From Klebsiella sp. BIGb0138 (GTDB lineage Bacteria > Pseudomonadota > Gammaproteobacteria > Enterobacterales > Enterobacteriaceae): DNA of 64,000 nt. The translations under genes were made by a program, and so were the position numbers. Below the pieces are notes generated by a model, which had not been told where the DNA came from, made no database searches, and saw nothing but the letters and a program-made list of their open reading frames with translations. Of the stretch, positions 34,915 through 47,252 are shown piece after piece. The stretch is from the NCBI RefSeq assembly GCF_004342285.1, contig NZ_SMCV01000004.1:124001-188000 (forward strand). The letters are read 5' to 3'. Each line of letters starts with the position of its first letter. Within the stretch, counting starts at the first letter, position 1.

Positions 34915-36996
34915 CTACGCGTTGGAATAGCGTTCGGTTTCCGGCATCCAGCGCTCAATGAGCGCCTGAGCCTGCTGAGGGTAGCGTTCATGAATATGGC
35001 GGGCGATGCGCTGAACGTCCGGGATCAGCGCCTGATCGCGCAGCAGGTCAGCGACTTTAAACTCGGCGCTACCGGTCTGCCGGGTACCGAGCAGCTCGCC
35101 GGGGCCGCGGATTTCCAGGTCTTTCTGGGCAATGACGAAACCATCATTGCTATCGCGCAGGACCTGCAGGCGTTTCTGCGCCGTCTTCGACAGCGGTGAT
35201 TTATAGAGTAGCACGCAGTGGGAGGCCACCGCGCCGCGCCCGACGCGCCCTCTGAGCTGGTGCAGCTGCGCCAGTCCCAGACGTTCCGGATTTTCGATAA
35301 TCATCAGGCTGGCGTTGGGAACATCCACCCCGACCTCGATCACCGTCGTCGCAATCAGCAGATGCAGTTCGCCCTGCTTAAAGGCCTGCATCACCGCCTG
35401 CTTATCTGCCGGTTTCATCCGGCCATGCACCAGGCCGATGTTTAGCTCCGGCAGTGCCAGCTTGAGTTCTTCCCACGTTGCTTCCGCCGCCTGTGCTTCC
35501 AGCAGGTCGGACTCTTCAATCAGCGTGCAGACCCAGTAGGCCTGGCGCCCTTCCTGAGTGCAGGCATGACGCACCCGATCGATAATATCGTGGCGCCGGG
35601 TATCGGGGATGGCGACCGTAGTGACCGGGGTACGGCCCGGCGGGAGCTCGTCGATAACCGACGTATCGAGGTCGGCGTAGGCGGTCATCGCCAGGGTTCG
35701 CGGAATCGGCGTGGCGGTCATAATCAACTGATGGGGATGGAAGCCCTGCTGCTGACCCTTTTCCCATAGCGCCAGCCGCTGATGAACGCCGAAGCGGTGC
35801 TGCTCATCGATAATGACCAGCGCCAGGCCGTTGAACTGCACCTGTTCCTGGAAAATGGCGTGGGTGCCGACGATCATCTGTACCTGACCGCTGGCGATCG
35901 CCTCCTGTTGGGCCTGCCGCGCTTTGCCTTTTTGTTTGCCCGCCAGCCAGCCGACTTCAATCCCCAACGGCGCGAACCAGTGGCGGAAGTTATTGGCATG
36001 CTGTTCCGCCAGCAGTTCAGTCGGCGCCATCAGCGCCACCTGTTTGCCGTGCGCTATCGCCCGTAGCGCGGCGAGGGCGGCAACCAGCGTCTTGCCGGAG
36101 CCGACGTCGCCCTGCACCAGGCGCATCATCGGCACATCGAGCGCCATATCGCGTTCAATCTCGGCGGTGACCCGCTGCTGAGCGCCGGTCGGTTGAAAGG
36201 GCAGGGAGGCCAGCAGCTGGTTTTTTAACGTCTCGTTAGCGCTGAGCGCCAGGGCGTGGTAGCGCTGGGCGCCCGCGCGGAGCGCCAGCATGCTTAGGTT
36301 ATGCGCCAGCAGTTCTTCAAGAATTAAGCGTTGTTGCGCCGGATGTTTGCCGCTTTCGAGATCGCTAAGCTGCAGCGACGGCGGCGGGCGATGCAGGGTG
36401 CGCAGCGCCTCCGGCAGGCTCATCATCCCCTGCGCCAGTTCGGGTGGCAGCAGCTCGGCGATGGCGCAGGTGTCCAGTAGCTCCAGCGCCCGATCGGTCA
36501 GCTTACGCAGCGTCGCCTGCTTAATACCTTCGGTGGTCGGGTAGACCGGCGTCAGCGTCTCCTGCAGCTCAGGCGTACTCATATCGCCCTGTACGCGGTA
36601 CTCCGGGTGAATCATCTCCGCGCCGTATTTGCCGCGTTTGGCTTCTCCGTAGGCCAGCACGCGCCGGCCGGTCGCCAGGCTGTTCTTCATGGCGGCGTTG
36701 AAGTTGAAAAAACGCATGGTGAGAATGCCGGAACCGTCGCTGATCTGACAGGTCATCATCCGGCGGCCGCCGAAGGTGATGTTGCTGCTGAGGACTTCGC
36801 CTTCTACCGTGGCGTAGACGCCCGGCAGCAGTTCGCCGATCTGATAAAGATGGGTACGGTCTTCGTAGCGTAACGGCAGGTGCAGCAGCAGATCCTGCAC
36901 GGTATGCAGGCCGATTTTCGCCAGTTTGTTGCTTTGCGCCGCCCCTACGCCGGTTAGCGAGTTGAGCGGGACTGCATCTAACAGGCGGCCTGCCAT
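34915..36996 (-). CDS. recG: ATP-dependent DNA helicase RecG
   Basis: 693 residues. An N-terminal wedge/OB domain (YATVEGEVLSSNITFGGRRM) is followed by SF2 helicase motifs: motif I GDVGSGKTLVA near residue 295, motif II DEQHRFG, motif III TATPIPRTLA and motif VI QLRGRVGRG. The C-terminal TRG region (LRDSNDGFVIAQKDLEIRGPGELLGTRQTG) is intact. RecG remodels stalled forks and branch-migrates Holliday junctions. It starts immediately after the trmH stop, in one operon with spoT. Downstream lies glpX where E. coli has gltS in opposite orientation. Confidence 0.99.
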   Translation of the reverse strand: MAGRLLDAVPLNSLTGVGAAQSNKLAKIGLHTVQDLLLHLPLRYEDRTHLYQIGELLPGVYATVEGEVLSSNITFGGRRMMTCQISDGSGILTMRFFNFNAAMKNSLATGRRVLAYGEAKRGKYGAEMIHPEYRVQGDMSTPELQETLTPVYPTTEGIKQATLRKLTDRALELLDTCAIAELLPPELAQGMMSLPEALRTLHRPPPSLQLSDLESGKHPAQQRLILEELLAHNLSMLALRAGAQRYHALALSANETLKNQLLASLPFQPTGAQQRVTAEIERDMALDVPMMRLVQGDVGSGKTLVAALAALRAIAHGKQVALMAPTELLAEQHANNFRHWFAPLGIEVGWLAGKQKGKARQAQQEAIASGQVQMIVGTHAIFQEQVQFNGLALVIIDEQHRFGVHQRLALWEKGQQQGFHPHQLIMTATPIPRTLAMTAYADLDTSVIDELPPGRTPVTTVAIPDTRRHDIIDRVRHACTQEGRQAYWVCTLIEESDLLEAQAAEATWEELKLALPELNIGLVHGRMKPADKQAVMQAFKQGELHLLIATTVIEVGVDVPNASLMIIENPERLGLAQLHQLRGRVGRGAVASHCVLLYKSPLSKTAQKRLQVLRDSNDGFVIAQKDLEIRGPGELLGTRQTGSAEFKVADLLRDQALIPDVQRIARHIHERYPQQAQALIERWMPETERYSNA

Positions 36997-37752
36997 TTAC
37001 TCTTCATCCTGCAGGCTGCATCTTTGGCGACTCGCTCCTGCGCCGCCGCGGGCGGTGTGCTGCGCTGAGCCGGATGCCTGCATGGTTGCCCACCATGCGT
37101 CATCGGCTTCGACTTCGCCCTCGGCGTTCACGTACGGATAGGGCAGACCTTTTTGTTTTGCCACCCTCGCCAGCACCGGATAACCGCCTTCAAACAGCAG
37201 GCGCTGCTGTTCTTCTTTCGCCAGCATGCTGTTCTCGCGCGCATACATGCCGGCGTTTTGCCGCTGGCGCTGGGCTTCGTACAGAATCAGGGCGGAGGCG
37301 ACGGAGACGTTGAGCGACTGCACCATGCCAATCATCGGAATGATGATGTCCTGGTCGGCCAGGGCTAAGGCTTGCGGGGTGATACCGGTTTTCTCCTGGC
37401 CCATCAGGATACAGGTGGGCCGGGTGTAGTCTATTTCCCGAAAATCGACGGCGTTATCTGAGAGGTGGGTCGCGAGGATTTGCATGCCCTGGCCCTTTAA
37501 ATGGCCGACGGCGTCGTCAATCGAGCGGTGTGTTTTGACCTGTACCCAGCTGTTGCTGCCGGCGGCGGAGGCCATAGTGCGCATGCGGCTGCTGGGCCAG
37601 ATGGCGTGCACTTCATGCACGCCAACGGCGTCTGCGGTACGAATAACCGCAGAGACGTTATGAGGTTTATGGACCTGCTCCATGCAGACCGTCAGATCAG
37701 GCTGACGCCTGGCGAGCATCTCACAGATACGCGCATAACGCTGTGGGTTCAT
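36997..37752 (-). CDS. trmH: tRNA (Gm18) 2'-O-methyltransferase TrmH, with C-terminal extension
   Basis: 251 residues. The SPOUT-fold motifs are present: NVSAVIRTADAVG (motif 1, catalytic Arg), CILMGQEKTGI (motif 2) and IPMIGMVQSLNVSVASALILYEAQRQ (motif 3 trefoil knot). It methylates G18 in tRNA D loops. The start at 37752 (MNPQRYARIC) is the known one. E. coli TrmH, 229 residues as I recall, ends at WWATMQAAG; this one continues 22 or so residues (SAQHTARGGAGASRQRCSLQ and on) exactly up to recG, suggesting loss of the ancestral stop. The upstream gap to spoT is filled by an ERIC-derived sequence. Confidence 0.95.
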   Translation of the reverse strand: MNPQRYARICEMLARRQPDLTVCMEQVHKPHNVSAVIRTADAVGVHEVHAIWPSSRMRTMASAAGSNSWVQVKTHRSIDDAVGHLKGQGMQILATHLSDNAVDFREIDYTRPTCILMGQEKTGITPQALALADQDIIIPMIGMVQSLNVSVASALILYEAQRQRQNAGMYARENSMLAKEEQQRLLFEGGYPVLARVAKQKGLPYPYVNAEGEVEADDAWWATMQASGSAQHTARGGAGASRQRCSLQDEE

Positions 37753-37758
37753 AACCAC

Positions 37759-38003
37759 TTCATCCTTCAAATTGCCTCGGCGTTGGCTTCTGGTTACTCG
37801 GCCGATCCATGAGCCTTACCCTTACGGGCCACCGCTCCGCGGTGTTCAAATCTGTACCTGACAGATTTGTCACTCACCCCGGTCACGTCCTTCTGTGTGC
37901 GCCAGGGGAGGCATTCGCTTGCCGCGCCTCGCCGCTTCGCGGCCAGCGTACACGCTGTTCAGCACGCTAAATGCATTTTGCGCTGCAACCCGAATGCTTT
38001 GGC
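37759..38003. repeat. ERIC-derived element with two internal insertions between spoT and trmH
   Basis: ERIC landmarks occur in order: CATCCTTCAAATTGCC..CGTTGGCT (37761-37788), CACTCACCCCGGTCAC (37871-37886), CAGGGG..CATTCGCTTGCCG (37903-37924) and TGCAACCCGAATG (37984-37996). About 80 extra bases lie between the first two and about 55 between the last two. The gap contains no gene. Confidence 0.65.
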
Positions 38004-38011
38004 CTATAAAA

Positions 38012-40132
38012 CTAGTTTCGGTTACGGGTGACTTTTATCACATCCGGCATGACGCGAATTTTGCGCATAATATTCGCCAGATGCACGCGGTCGCGCGCCG
38101 TGAGGCGGATAAAGGCACTGTAGACGCGGCCATCTTTCTCTTCGGTATTCAGGCTCTGAATATTAGAAGAGGCGGTGTTAATGGCTGCCGTAAGATTCGC
38201 CAGCGCACCCTGGTGGTTAAACATATCCACCTTAATTTCGGTGATAAACTCCTGGGCGGTCTCTTTATCCCACTCGACGGCCATGAACTTCTCTGGCTCT
38301 TTCTGATAGCCACGGATGTTACGGCAGGACTCATGGTGAATAACCAGGCCTTTTCCGGGGCTGACGTGGGCAATAATCGGATCGCCAGGTATCGGGCGGC
38401 AGCACTTGGCAAAGGTAATCAGCACGCCGTCGGCGCCTTTAATCGGCAGATGACCGTGGCCTGAAGATGCGCCTTGCGCCGGTGCGGTGACGGTTTCACC
38501 TTGCTGCAGGTTTTTCGCTACCACCACGCTCATCGCGTTACCGAGGCCGATTTCCGCCAGCAGATCGTCAAGGCTGGCCAGCTTCATGCGTTCGAGTTCG
38601 CGCTGAATGCTTTCCGGCGGGATTTCCGCCAGTTTGCGGCTGCCCCCCAGAGCATGGTTGAGCAGACGGCGACCCAGGCTGACGGAGTCATCGCGCTTAA
38701 GGTTTTTCAGCAGCTGGCGGATTTTGGCGCGCGCTTTCGAGCTGACGACAAAGTTCAGCCATGCGGCATTCGGCCGGGCGCCCGGCGCGGTAATAATCTC
38801 CACCGTCTGGCCGCTGGACAGCGACTGCGACAGGGGATACGGCTGGCGATCGACGCGGGCGCCCACGCAGGCATGGCCGATATCGGTATGCACCGCATAG
38901 GCGAAATCCACCGGCGTCGCGCCGGCAGGCAGTTCGACAATGCGCCCTTCCGGGGTGAAAACGTAAATCTCATCCGGGAACAGATCGGATTTCACGCTCT
39001 CGATAAATTCAAACGAGCTACCTGCGCTTTGCTGCAGTTCCAGCAGGCTCTGCATCCAGCGCTGGGCGCGGATTTGCGCCGTGGTGCTGCTCTCACCGCC
39101 GTGCTCTTTATAAGCCCAGTGCGCCGCAACCCCCATTTCCGCCATCTGGTCCATGTCTTCGGTACGAATCTGTACCTCAACCGGGACGCCGTGCGGGCCG
39201 ATCATCGAGGTGTGCAAAGATTGATAGCCGTTCGCTTTCGGAATGGCGATGTAATCTTTCATCCGGCCAGGGCGCGGCTTGTAAAGGCTGTGCATCTGGC
39301 CAAGCACGCGATAGCAGGTATCGGCATCATGGACAATTACGCGGAACGCGTAGATGTCCATAATCGAGTGAAAACGCTGCTCTTTCAGCACCATCTTGCA
39401 GTAGATGGAGTACAAATGCTTCTCGCGACCGCTGACGCGACAGGGGATTCCCGCTTCCTGTAAACGCCCTTCAATTTCGGAGAGGATCTTTTGAATCATC
39501 TCTTTACGGTTGCCGCGCGCCGCTTTCACCACTTCTTTGATGACGCGATAACGGTTGGGATACAGCGCCTCAAAACCCAGCTCTTCCAGCTCGGTTTTGA
39601 TGTGGTGGATACCTAAACGGTGGGCCAGCGGGCTGTAAATCTCCAGCGTTTCGCGGGCGATGCGGCGGCGCTTGTCCGGGCGTAGCGAGCCCAGCGTGCG
39701 CATGTTGTGCGTGCGGTCGGCAAGTTTAATGAGGATGACGCGGATATCCTGCACCATCGCCATAATCATTTTGCGGAAGTTTTCGGCCTGCGCCTCTTTC
39801 TTATCGCGGAACTTGAGCTTATCAAGTTTTGACACCCCCTCTACCAGCTCGGCAACGCTTTTGCCAAAGAGCTGCTCCATGTCCTGGTAGGTGGCGGGGG
39901 TATCTTCAATCACGTCGTGCAGCAGCGCAGCCATGAGCGTTTCATAGTCGAGCTTCATCTCGGCCAGAATGCAGGCAACCGCCACCGGATGCGTGATATA
40001 GGGTTCGCCGCTTGAACGTGCCTGGCCCTCGTGAGCGTCACGTGCAACGAGATATGCCTGCCGAAGACGCTTGATTTGCTCTTCCGGCAGGTAATTTTGA
40101 ATCAGCTGATTCAGGCTTTCAAACAGATACAA
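38012..40132 (-). CDS. spoT: Bifunctional (p)ppGpp synthetase/hydrolase SpoT
   Basis: About 706 residues. Domains in order: HD hydrolase (HPVAVACILAEM, LLHDVIEDT, ADRTHNMRTLG), synthetase region (GREKHLYSIYCKM, DIYAFRVIV), TGS (VFTPEGRIVELPAGATPVDFAYAVHTDIGH), the conserved-Cys region (AKCCRPIPGDPI) and a C-terminal ACT domain. It degrades and, weakly, makes the alarmone in response to starvation. I start it at the TTG at 40132 (MYLFESLNQL); an in-frame TTG six bases earlier is also open. It is 18 bases downstream of rpoZ and followed by trmH and recG. Confidence 0.98.
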   Translation of the reverse strand: MYLFESLNQLIQNYLPEEQIKRLRQAYLVARDAHEGQARSSGEPYITHPVAVACILAEMKLDYETLMAALLHDVIEDTPATYQDMEQLFGKSVAELVEGVSKLDKLKFRDKKEAQAENFRKMIMAMVQDIRVILIKLADRTHNMRTLGSLRPDKRRRIARETLEIYSPLAHRLGIHHIKTELEELGFEALYPNRYRVIKEVVKAARGNRKEMIQKILSEIEGRLQEAGIPCRVSGREKHLYSIYCKMVLKEQRFHSIMDIYAFRVIVHDADTCYRVLGQMHSLYKPRPGRMKDYIAIPKANGYQSLHTSMIGPHGVPVEVQIRTEDMDQMAEMGVAAHWAYKEHGGESSTTAQIRAQRWMQSLLELQQSAGSSFEFIESVKSDLFPDEIYVFTPEGRIVELPAGATPVDFAYAVHTDIGHACVGARVDRQPYPLSQSLSSGQTVEIITAPGARPNAAWLNFVVSSKARAKIRQLLKNLKRDDSVSLGRRLLNHALGGSRKLAEIPPESIQRELERMKLASLDDLLAEIGLGNAMSVVVAKNLQQGETVTAPAQGASSGHGHLPIKGADGVLITFAKCCRPIPGDPIIAHVSPGKGLVIHHESCRNIRGYQKEPEKFMAVEWDKETAQEFITEIKVDMFNHQGALANLTAAINTASSNIQSLNTEEKDGRVYSAFIRLTARDRVHLANIMRKIRVMPDVIKVTRNRN

Positions 40133-40150
40133 GGGCAACCCGCTGCGTTA

Positions 40151-40426
40151 TTAACGACGACCTTCAGCAATAGCGGTAACGGCCTGTAATTCAGCGGCTT
40201 CCTGCTCTTGCTGTTCCTGACGATCGCGGACGTCGAGGATCTGGTTGTTGATCAGACCTTCTTCGATTTCGCGCAGTGCGATAACGGTTGTTTTATCGTT
40301 TTCTTCCGGTACCAGCGGATCTTTTCCGCCTACCTGCATCTGACGAGCGCGACGCGCGGCGACCAGTACCAGGTCAAAACGGTTACCAATTTTCTCTACA
40401 GCGTCCTGAACAGTTACGCGTGCCAT
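40151..40426 (-). CDS. rpoZ: RNA polymerase omega subunit
   Basis: 91 residues, the standard omega length: [20 protein letters not shown] at the start, then the conserved [20 protein letters not shown] helix and [15 protein letters not shown]. Omega helps assemble the beta' subunit and contributes to ppGpp binding. It lies between gmk and spoT, the usual order, which links transcription and the stringent response. Confidence 0.98.
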   Translation of the reverse strand: MARVTVQDAVEKIGNRFDLVLVAARRARQMQVGGKDPLVPEENDKTTVIALREIEEGLINNQILDVRDRQEQQEQEAAELQAVTAIAEGRR

Positions 40427-40480
40427 ACTTAAAATGCTCCACAGGTGAAGAAATGACTGGGCATGATACTGAATGTGGGT

Positions 40481-43037
<2,557 letters not shown>

Positions 43038-43042
43038 CAGGC

Positions 43043-43660
43043 TCAGTGGGCGTTATGCTTGTAGTGGAAAACGGGCAGCCCCAGCTTCCAACGCAGCGCC
43101 AGCATACGGGCGGTGAAGCCAAATAGCAGAGTTGAGATGACGACCACATCGTGGCTGCTGACATAATGCTGCAGGGCGATATAGAGGATGGCGGCGGCAA
43201 AAGAGATGCCGGCATACAGCTCTTTCTGGAAGACCAGCGGAATGCGCTTGCAGAACATATCGCGCAGCACGCCGCCGAATACGCCGGTTACCACCGCGGC
43301 AATGGAGGCGATCACCGGTCCTTCTCCCATATCCAGCGCGATTTGCGCGCCGATAATTGAGAACACCACCAGGCCCAGGGCATCCAGCATCAGAAACAGG
43401 CGGCGCAGGTGGGGCATGACCGGGGCGGCAATGGTGGTCAATACCGCGGCGACGGCGACAATAATGACGTATTCCGGGTTCTTTACCCATCCCAGCGGGT
43501 AGTGCCCCAGCAGGATATCCCGCACCGAGCCGCCGCCCAGCGCGGTGGCGGTGGCGATGATGATGACGCCAAAGGTGTCCATACGGCGGCGCCCGGCGGC
43601 CAGAGCGCCGGTCATGGCTTCCGCGGTAATACCGATTAAATAAAGAATATGTAGCAGCAT
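43043..43660 (-). CDS. yicG: TRIC-type (UPF0126) membrane protein YicG
   Basis: 205 residues with seven hydrophobic helices and two family repeats carrying glycine motifs ([20 protein letters not shown] and [20 protein letters not shown]). The UPF0126/TRIC fold forms trimeric cation-permeable channels; E. coli YicG has been linked to glycine uptake. It is convergent with ligB with only five bases between stops. The neighbouring E. coli gene dinD is absent here. Confidence 0.92.
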   Translation of the reverse strand: MLLHILYLIGITAEAMTGALAAGRRRMDTFGVIIIATATALGGGSVRDILLGHYPLGWVKNPEYVIIVAVAAVLTTIAAPVMPHLRRLFLMLDALGLVVFSIIGAQIALDMGEGPVIASIAAVVTGVFGGVLRDMFCKRIPLVFQKELYAGISFAAAILYIALQHYVSSHDVVVISTLLFGFTARMLALRWKLGLPVFHYKHNAH

Positions 43661-43823
43661 AGATCCCCCAGAACGATGGCAGGAAGATTAGCGATTTGTG
43701 CGGAAGATCACGATTGAGATTTTCTAAGGCGAATGCGTTTTCCCAGGATAAACTAATGCATGATGTGCTATTTGGCTAGTTGTGCTGGGGAAGGCTGCGT
43801 AAGGCGCAACAAAAATGGATAAG

Positions 43824-43857
43824 AAAAAGTAATGCTGGCTCCCAGGGAGGAGCCAGC
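43824..43857 (-). terminator. Intrinsic terminator of yicC
   Basis: GCTGGCTCC and GGAGCCAGC form a nine-base-pair stem with a six-base loop; on the minus strand ATTACTTTTTC follows. It is ten bases beyond the yicC stop. Confidence 0.82.
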
Positions 43858-43866
43858 GAAGGAATT

Positions 43867-44730
43867 TTACTCGATATTCTGGATCTGTTCACGCATCTGC
43901 TCGATCAGCACTTTCAGCTCGATGGCGGAATTGGTTACTTCCGCATTGATCGATTTTGACGCCAGCGTGTTCGACTCGCGATTAAACTCCTGCATCATAA
44001 AGTCGAGGCGACGGCCGACGGCCTCTTTCTTCTTGAGGATGTTCCAGGTCTCTTTTACGTGCGCTTCCAGGCGATCCAGCTCTTCGGCAACGTCGATGCG
44101 CTGTGCCATCAGCACCAGTTCTTGCTCAAGACGATTGTTTTCCAGCTGTACTTCCGCATCTTCCAGCCTGGAAACCAGGCGGTCGCGCTGCCACTGCAGG
44201 ATTTCCGGCATGTGGGCGCGGACCTTAGCGACTTCGGCGGTAACGCCGTCCAGACGCTGTTCGATAAGCGCTTTCAGCGCCTGGCCTTCGGTCTCACGGG
44301 CCACGATAAAGTCATCCAGCGCGCCGTTCAGGGCGGAGAGAATATCGGCGGCAATCGCATCGAGATCCTGTTCCTGAGCCGCCATGACGCCGGGCCAGCG
44401 CAGGATATCAACCGGGTTGATTTCGCCTTCGTCGCTTTGCATTTTGACCCAGTTGGCGGCATTGACCAGCTGTCTGGCGAGGTTTTCGTTGAGAATCAGT
44501 TCGCCCTGGGAGCTGGGATCCTGTTCAAAACGTAAGGTACATTCGACTTTACCGCGGGTCAGACGTGAACGAATACGCTCACGCACCACGGGCTCCAGGC
44601 TACGGAACTGCTCCGGCAGACGGAAATACGTTTCCAGATATCGTTGGTTTACCGAGCGCAGTTCCCACGCGGCGCTGCCCCATTCACCCTTGATTTCACG
44701 CCGGGCATAGGCGGTCATACTGCGGATCAT
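43867..44730 (-). CDS. yicC: YicC family endoribonuclease
   Basis: 287 residues, full length. The N-terminal YicC domain begins MIRSMTAYARREIKGEWGSAAWELRSVNQRYLE, and the C-terminal DUF1732 domain ends with VEEQ-like helices (SNTLASKSINAEVTNSAIELKV). YicC-type proteins are endoribonucleases; in E. coli YicC cleaves the small RNA RyhB with PNPase. It is divergent from rph, as in E. coli. Confidence 0.96.
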   Translation of the reverse strand: MIRSMTAYARREIKGEWGSAAWELRSVNQRYLETYFRLPEQFRSLEPVVRERIRSRLTRGKVECTLRFEQDPSSQGELILNENLARQLVNAANWVKMQSDEGEINPVDILRWPGVMAAQEQDLDAIAADILSALNGALDDFIVARETEGQALKALIEQRLDGVTAEVAKVRAHMPEILQWQRDRLVSRLEDAEVQLENNRLEQELVLMAQRIDVAEELDRLEAHVKETWNILKKKEAVGRRLDFMMQEFNRESNTLASKSINAEVTNSAIELKVLIEQMREQIQNIE

Positions 44731-44978
44731 AGACGTTCCTGTTTTTAAAGGAGAGTGGGGTGGATTATAGCTTTCAGGGCCCTATCAGGATAGGAATAAG
44801 CGCGCATTATCCGTTTATACTCACTATCCTGCAGGTCGCTTTTTTGTTGGCGGCACCCTCATACTCCGGTCGCCGGGCTATTGATACATCCCTGGATTTG
44901 CGGCTTGTCATCGCGATGCATCCAGAATGATTTTGTGTATAATGCGCGCCACATTCGTTTCAAGCCGGAGAGATCATT

Positions 44979-45695
44979 ATGCGTCCAGCAGGTCGTAGCG
45001 CTAATCAGGTGCGTCCCGTCACCCTGACCCGTAACTATACAATACACGCAGAAGGTTCCGTGCTGGTCGAATTTGGTGACACCAAAGTGCTGTGCACCGC
45101 GTCGATCGACGAAGGCGTGCCGCGCTTCCTGAAAGGCCAGGGGCAGGGGTGGATCACCGCAGAATATGGCATGCTGCCGCGTGCGACGCATACCCGTAAC
45201 GCGCGTGAAGCCGCGAAAGGCAAGCAGGGCGGCCGTACCATGGAAATCCAGCGTCTGATCGCACGCGCGCTGCGCGCCGCGGTAGACCTGAAAGCGCTTG
45301 GCGAATTCACGATTACCCTTGATTGCGACGTTCTGCAGGCAGACGGCGGCACCCGTACCGCATCGATCACCGGCGCCTGCGTGGCGCTGGCCGATGCGCT
45401 AAATAAGCTGGTGGCGGCGGGTAAACTGAAAACCAACCCGATGAAAGGGATGGTGGCTGCGGTTTCTGTCGGTATTGTCAATGGCGAAGCGCTTTGCGAT
45501 CTGGAATATGTCGAAGACTCGGCAGCGGAAACCGATATGAACGTAGTGATGACCGAAGATGGTCGCATCATTGAGGTGCAGGGCACGGCGGAAGGCGAGC
45601 CGTTTACCCATGAAGAACTCCTCACCCTGCTGGCGCTGGCCCGAGGGGGTATCGAATCCATTGTCGCGACGCAGAAAGCGGCGTTAGAGAATTAA
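44979..45695 (+). CDS. rph: RNase PH (intact)
   Basis: 238 residues, complete. It trims tRNA 3' ends phosphorolytically. Motifs include [20 protein letters not shown], the phosphate site [20 protein letters not shown] and the catalytic [19 protein letters not shown]. Many E. coli K-12 stocks carry a frameshift here that lowers pyrE expression; this copy reads through to KAALEN. Its last codons lead into the pyrE attenuator. Confidence 0.98.
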   Translation: MRPAGRSANQVRPVTLTRNYTIHAEGSVLVEFGDTKVLCTASIDEGVPRFLKGQGQGWITAEYGMLPRATHTRNAREAAKGKQGGRTMEIQRLIARALRAAVDLKALGEFTITLDCDVLQADGGTRTASITGACVALADALNKLVAAGKLKTNPMKGMVAAVSVGIVNGEALCDLEYVEDSAAETDMNVVMTEDGRIIEVQGTAEGEPFTHEELLTLLALARGGIESIVATQKAALEN

Positions 45696-45701
45696 TTTTA
45701 A

Positions 45702-45729
45702 GGGCGACTGAAGAGTCGCCCTTTTTTTT
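45702..45729 (+). terminator. pyrE attenuator (rph-pyrE intergenic terminator)
   Basis: GGGCGACT pairs with AGTCGCCC, followed by eight T, six bases after the rph stop. In enterobacteria, close coupling of rph translation to transcription at low UTP prevents termination here and raises pyrE expression. Confidence 0.92.
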
Positions 45730-45843
45730 ACGTTTTATTCCTCATACCGTCTGATATGCCAGAGTCGCAAGCCGCCTGGCCGAGGCGGTGTGAATGAGTT
45801 GGCGTAAACCTAAATGATGAAAAGTAAGATGAGGAGCGAATCC

Positions 45844-46485
45844 ATGAAACCGTATCAGCGCCAGTTTATTGAGTTTGCGCTTAACAAGCAGGTGCTTAAG
45901 TTTGGCGAATTTACGCTGAAATCCGGGCGCAAGAGCCCCTATTTCTTCAACGCCGGCCTGTTTAACACCGGGCGCGATCTGGCACTGTTAGGTCGTTTCT
46001 ACGCCGAGGCGCTGGTCGACTCCGGGATTGATTTCGATCTGCTGTTCGGCCCGGCCTATAAAGGGATTCCCATCGCCACCACCACGGCGGTCGCGCTGGC
46101 TGAACACCACGACCGGGATTTGCCGTACTGCTTTAACCGCAAAGAAGCCAAAACCCATGGTGAAGGCGGTAACCTGGTGGGTAGCGCTCTGCAGGGCCGT
46201 GTGATGCTGGTCGATGATGTGATTACCGCAGGCACCGCGATTCGCGAATCGATGGAAATCATCCAGGCGCACGGCGCCGAACTGGCCGGGGTGCTGATCT
46301 CGCTGGACCGTCAGGAACGCGGCCGGGGTGAGATCTCCGCGATTCAGGAAGTTGAGCGCGATTATGGTTGCAAGGTGATCTCCATCGTAACCCTGAAAGA
46401 TCTGATTACCTATCTGGAAGAGAAGCCGGAGATGGCTGACCATCTGGCGACGGTACGCGCCTACCGGGAAGAGTTTGGCGTATAA
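45844..46485 (+). CDS. pyrE: Orotate phosphoribosyltransferase
   Basis: 213 residues, the E. coli length, starting [15 protein letters not shown] at 45844; the upstream ATGs in the leader are excluded. It converts orotate and PRPP to orotidine 5'-phosphate. The PRPP-binding loop [16 protein letters not shown] near residue 120 and the flexible loop [13 protein letters not shown] near 98 are intact. It is controlled by the attenuator at 45702. Confidence 0.98.
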   Translation: MKPYQRQFIEFALNKQVLKFGEFTLKSGRKSPYFFNAGLFNTGRDLALLGRFYAEALVDSGIDFDLLFGPAYKGIPIATTTAVALAEHHDRDLPYCFNRKEAKTHGEGGNLVGSALQGRVMLVDDVITAGTAIRESMEIIQAHGAELAGVLISLDRQERGRGEISAIQEVERDYGCKVISIVTLKDLITYLEEKPEMADHLATVRAYREEFGV

Positions 46486-46487
46486 AT

Positions 46488-46523
46488 CAAAAAAGCCCGG
46501 AGGTATCGTACCTTCCGGGCTTT
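46488..46523. terminator. Bidirectional terminator between pyrE and slmA
   Basis: A GCCCGGA(A)GGTA stem with its complement TACCTTCCGGGC is flanked by AAAAAA on the left and CTTT on the right, so it can terminate both convergent genes. Confidence 0.85.
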
Positions 46524-46530
46524 CAATGCG

Positions 46531-47127
46531 TTATTGCAGCTGCGCGGCGACCAGCGGCCAGCGAGCGTCAAAATCATCCGTCGGACGATATTTAAACTCA
46601 CTGCGTACAAAGCGCGACAACATGCCTTCGCAGAAGGCCAACAGCTGGCTGGCCAGCAGCGACTCATCGATGGTGTAGCCTTCCCCTTCACGCATTTTTT
46701 TCTCACGCATGACCTGACGCAGCTGTACCTCGATACGTTCAAACAGCTGGTTAATCCGCCCCTGTAGACGGTCCTGTTCGAACATCAGCGCATGGCCGGT
46801 CAGAATGCGCGTCAGCCCAGGATTACGCTCACCAAAGCCCAGAATCAGCAGCACAATCAGACGCAGGCGCGCTGAAGTGTCTTTTTCATCTTTTAAAATC
46901 AAATTGATGCGCGTAATCAGACTGTCTTCGATAAACTCGATCAGGCTATCAAACATGCGGGTTTTGCTGGGAAAATGACGGTACAGCGCCGCTTCAGACA
47001 CGCCGACGGACGCCGCCAGTTTCGCCGTGGTAATGCGTTGACTACCATCGCTGGATTCAAGCATCAGGGCCAGAGACTGAAGTATTTCTTCGCGACGATT
47101 CCTTTTCGCAGTTTGTTTTTCTGCCAT
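46531..47127 (-). CDS. slmA: Nucleoid occlusion factor SlmA
   Basis: 198 residues of TetR fold. The helix-turn-helix is [24 protein letters not shown] near residue 35; the C-terminal domain binds FtsZ. SlmA bound to its chromosomal sites blocks Z-ring assembly over the nucleoid. It matches E. coli SlmA from [19 protein letters not shown] to the end and keeps the same neighbours (pyrE, dut). Confidence 0.97.
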   Translation of the reverse strand: MAEKQTAKRNRREEILQSLALMLESSDGSQRITTAKLAASVGVSEAALYRHFPSKTRMFDSLIEFIEDSLITRINLILKDEKDTSARLRLIVLLILGFGERNPGLTRILTGHALMFEQDRLQGRINQLFERIEVQLRQVMREKKMREGEGYTIDESLLASQLLAFCEGMLSRFVRSEFKYRPTDDFDARWPLVAAQLQ

Positions 47128-47252
47128 GTTTTAAAATACCCCTGAAAATAAGCACTTGTCAGGCAGGCATCCACAAAGTGACCGCAAACGGTCGTTTGCG
47201 GTGATGTTATTGCATTATTGCACTTTGAGATGCGGGTTTTGTGTGGTCGGGC

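Noticed and set aside
38474-39463. 329-codon open frame antisense to spoT
   Set aside because: Arg/His/Gln-rich composition and complete overlap with conserved spoT; no support as a gene.
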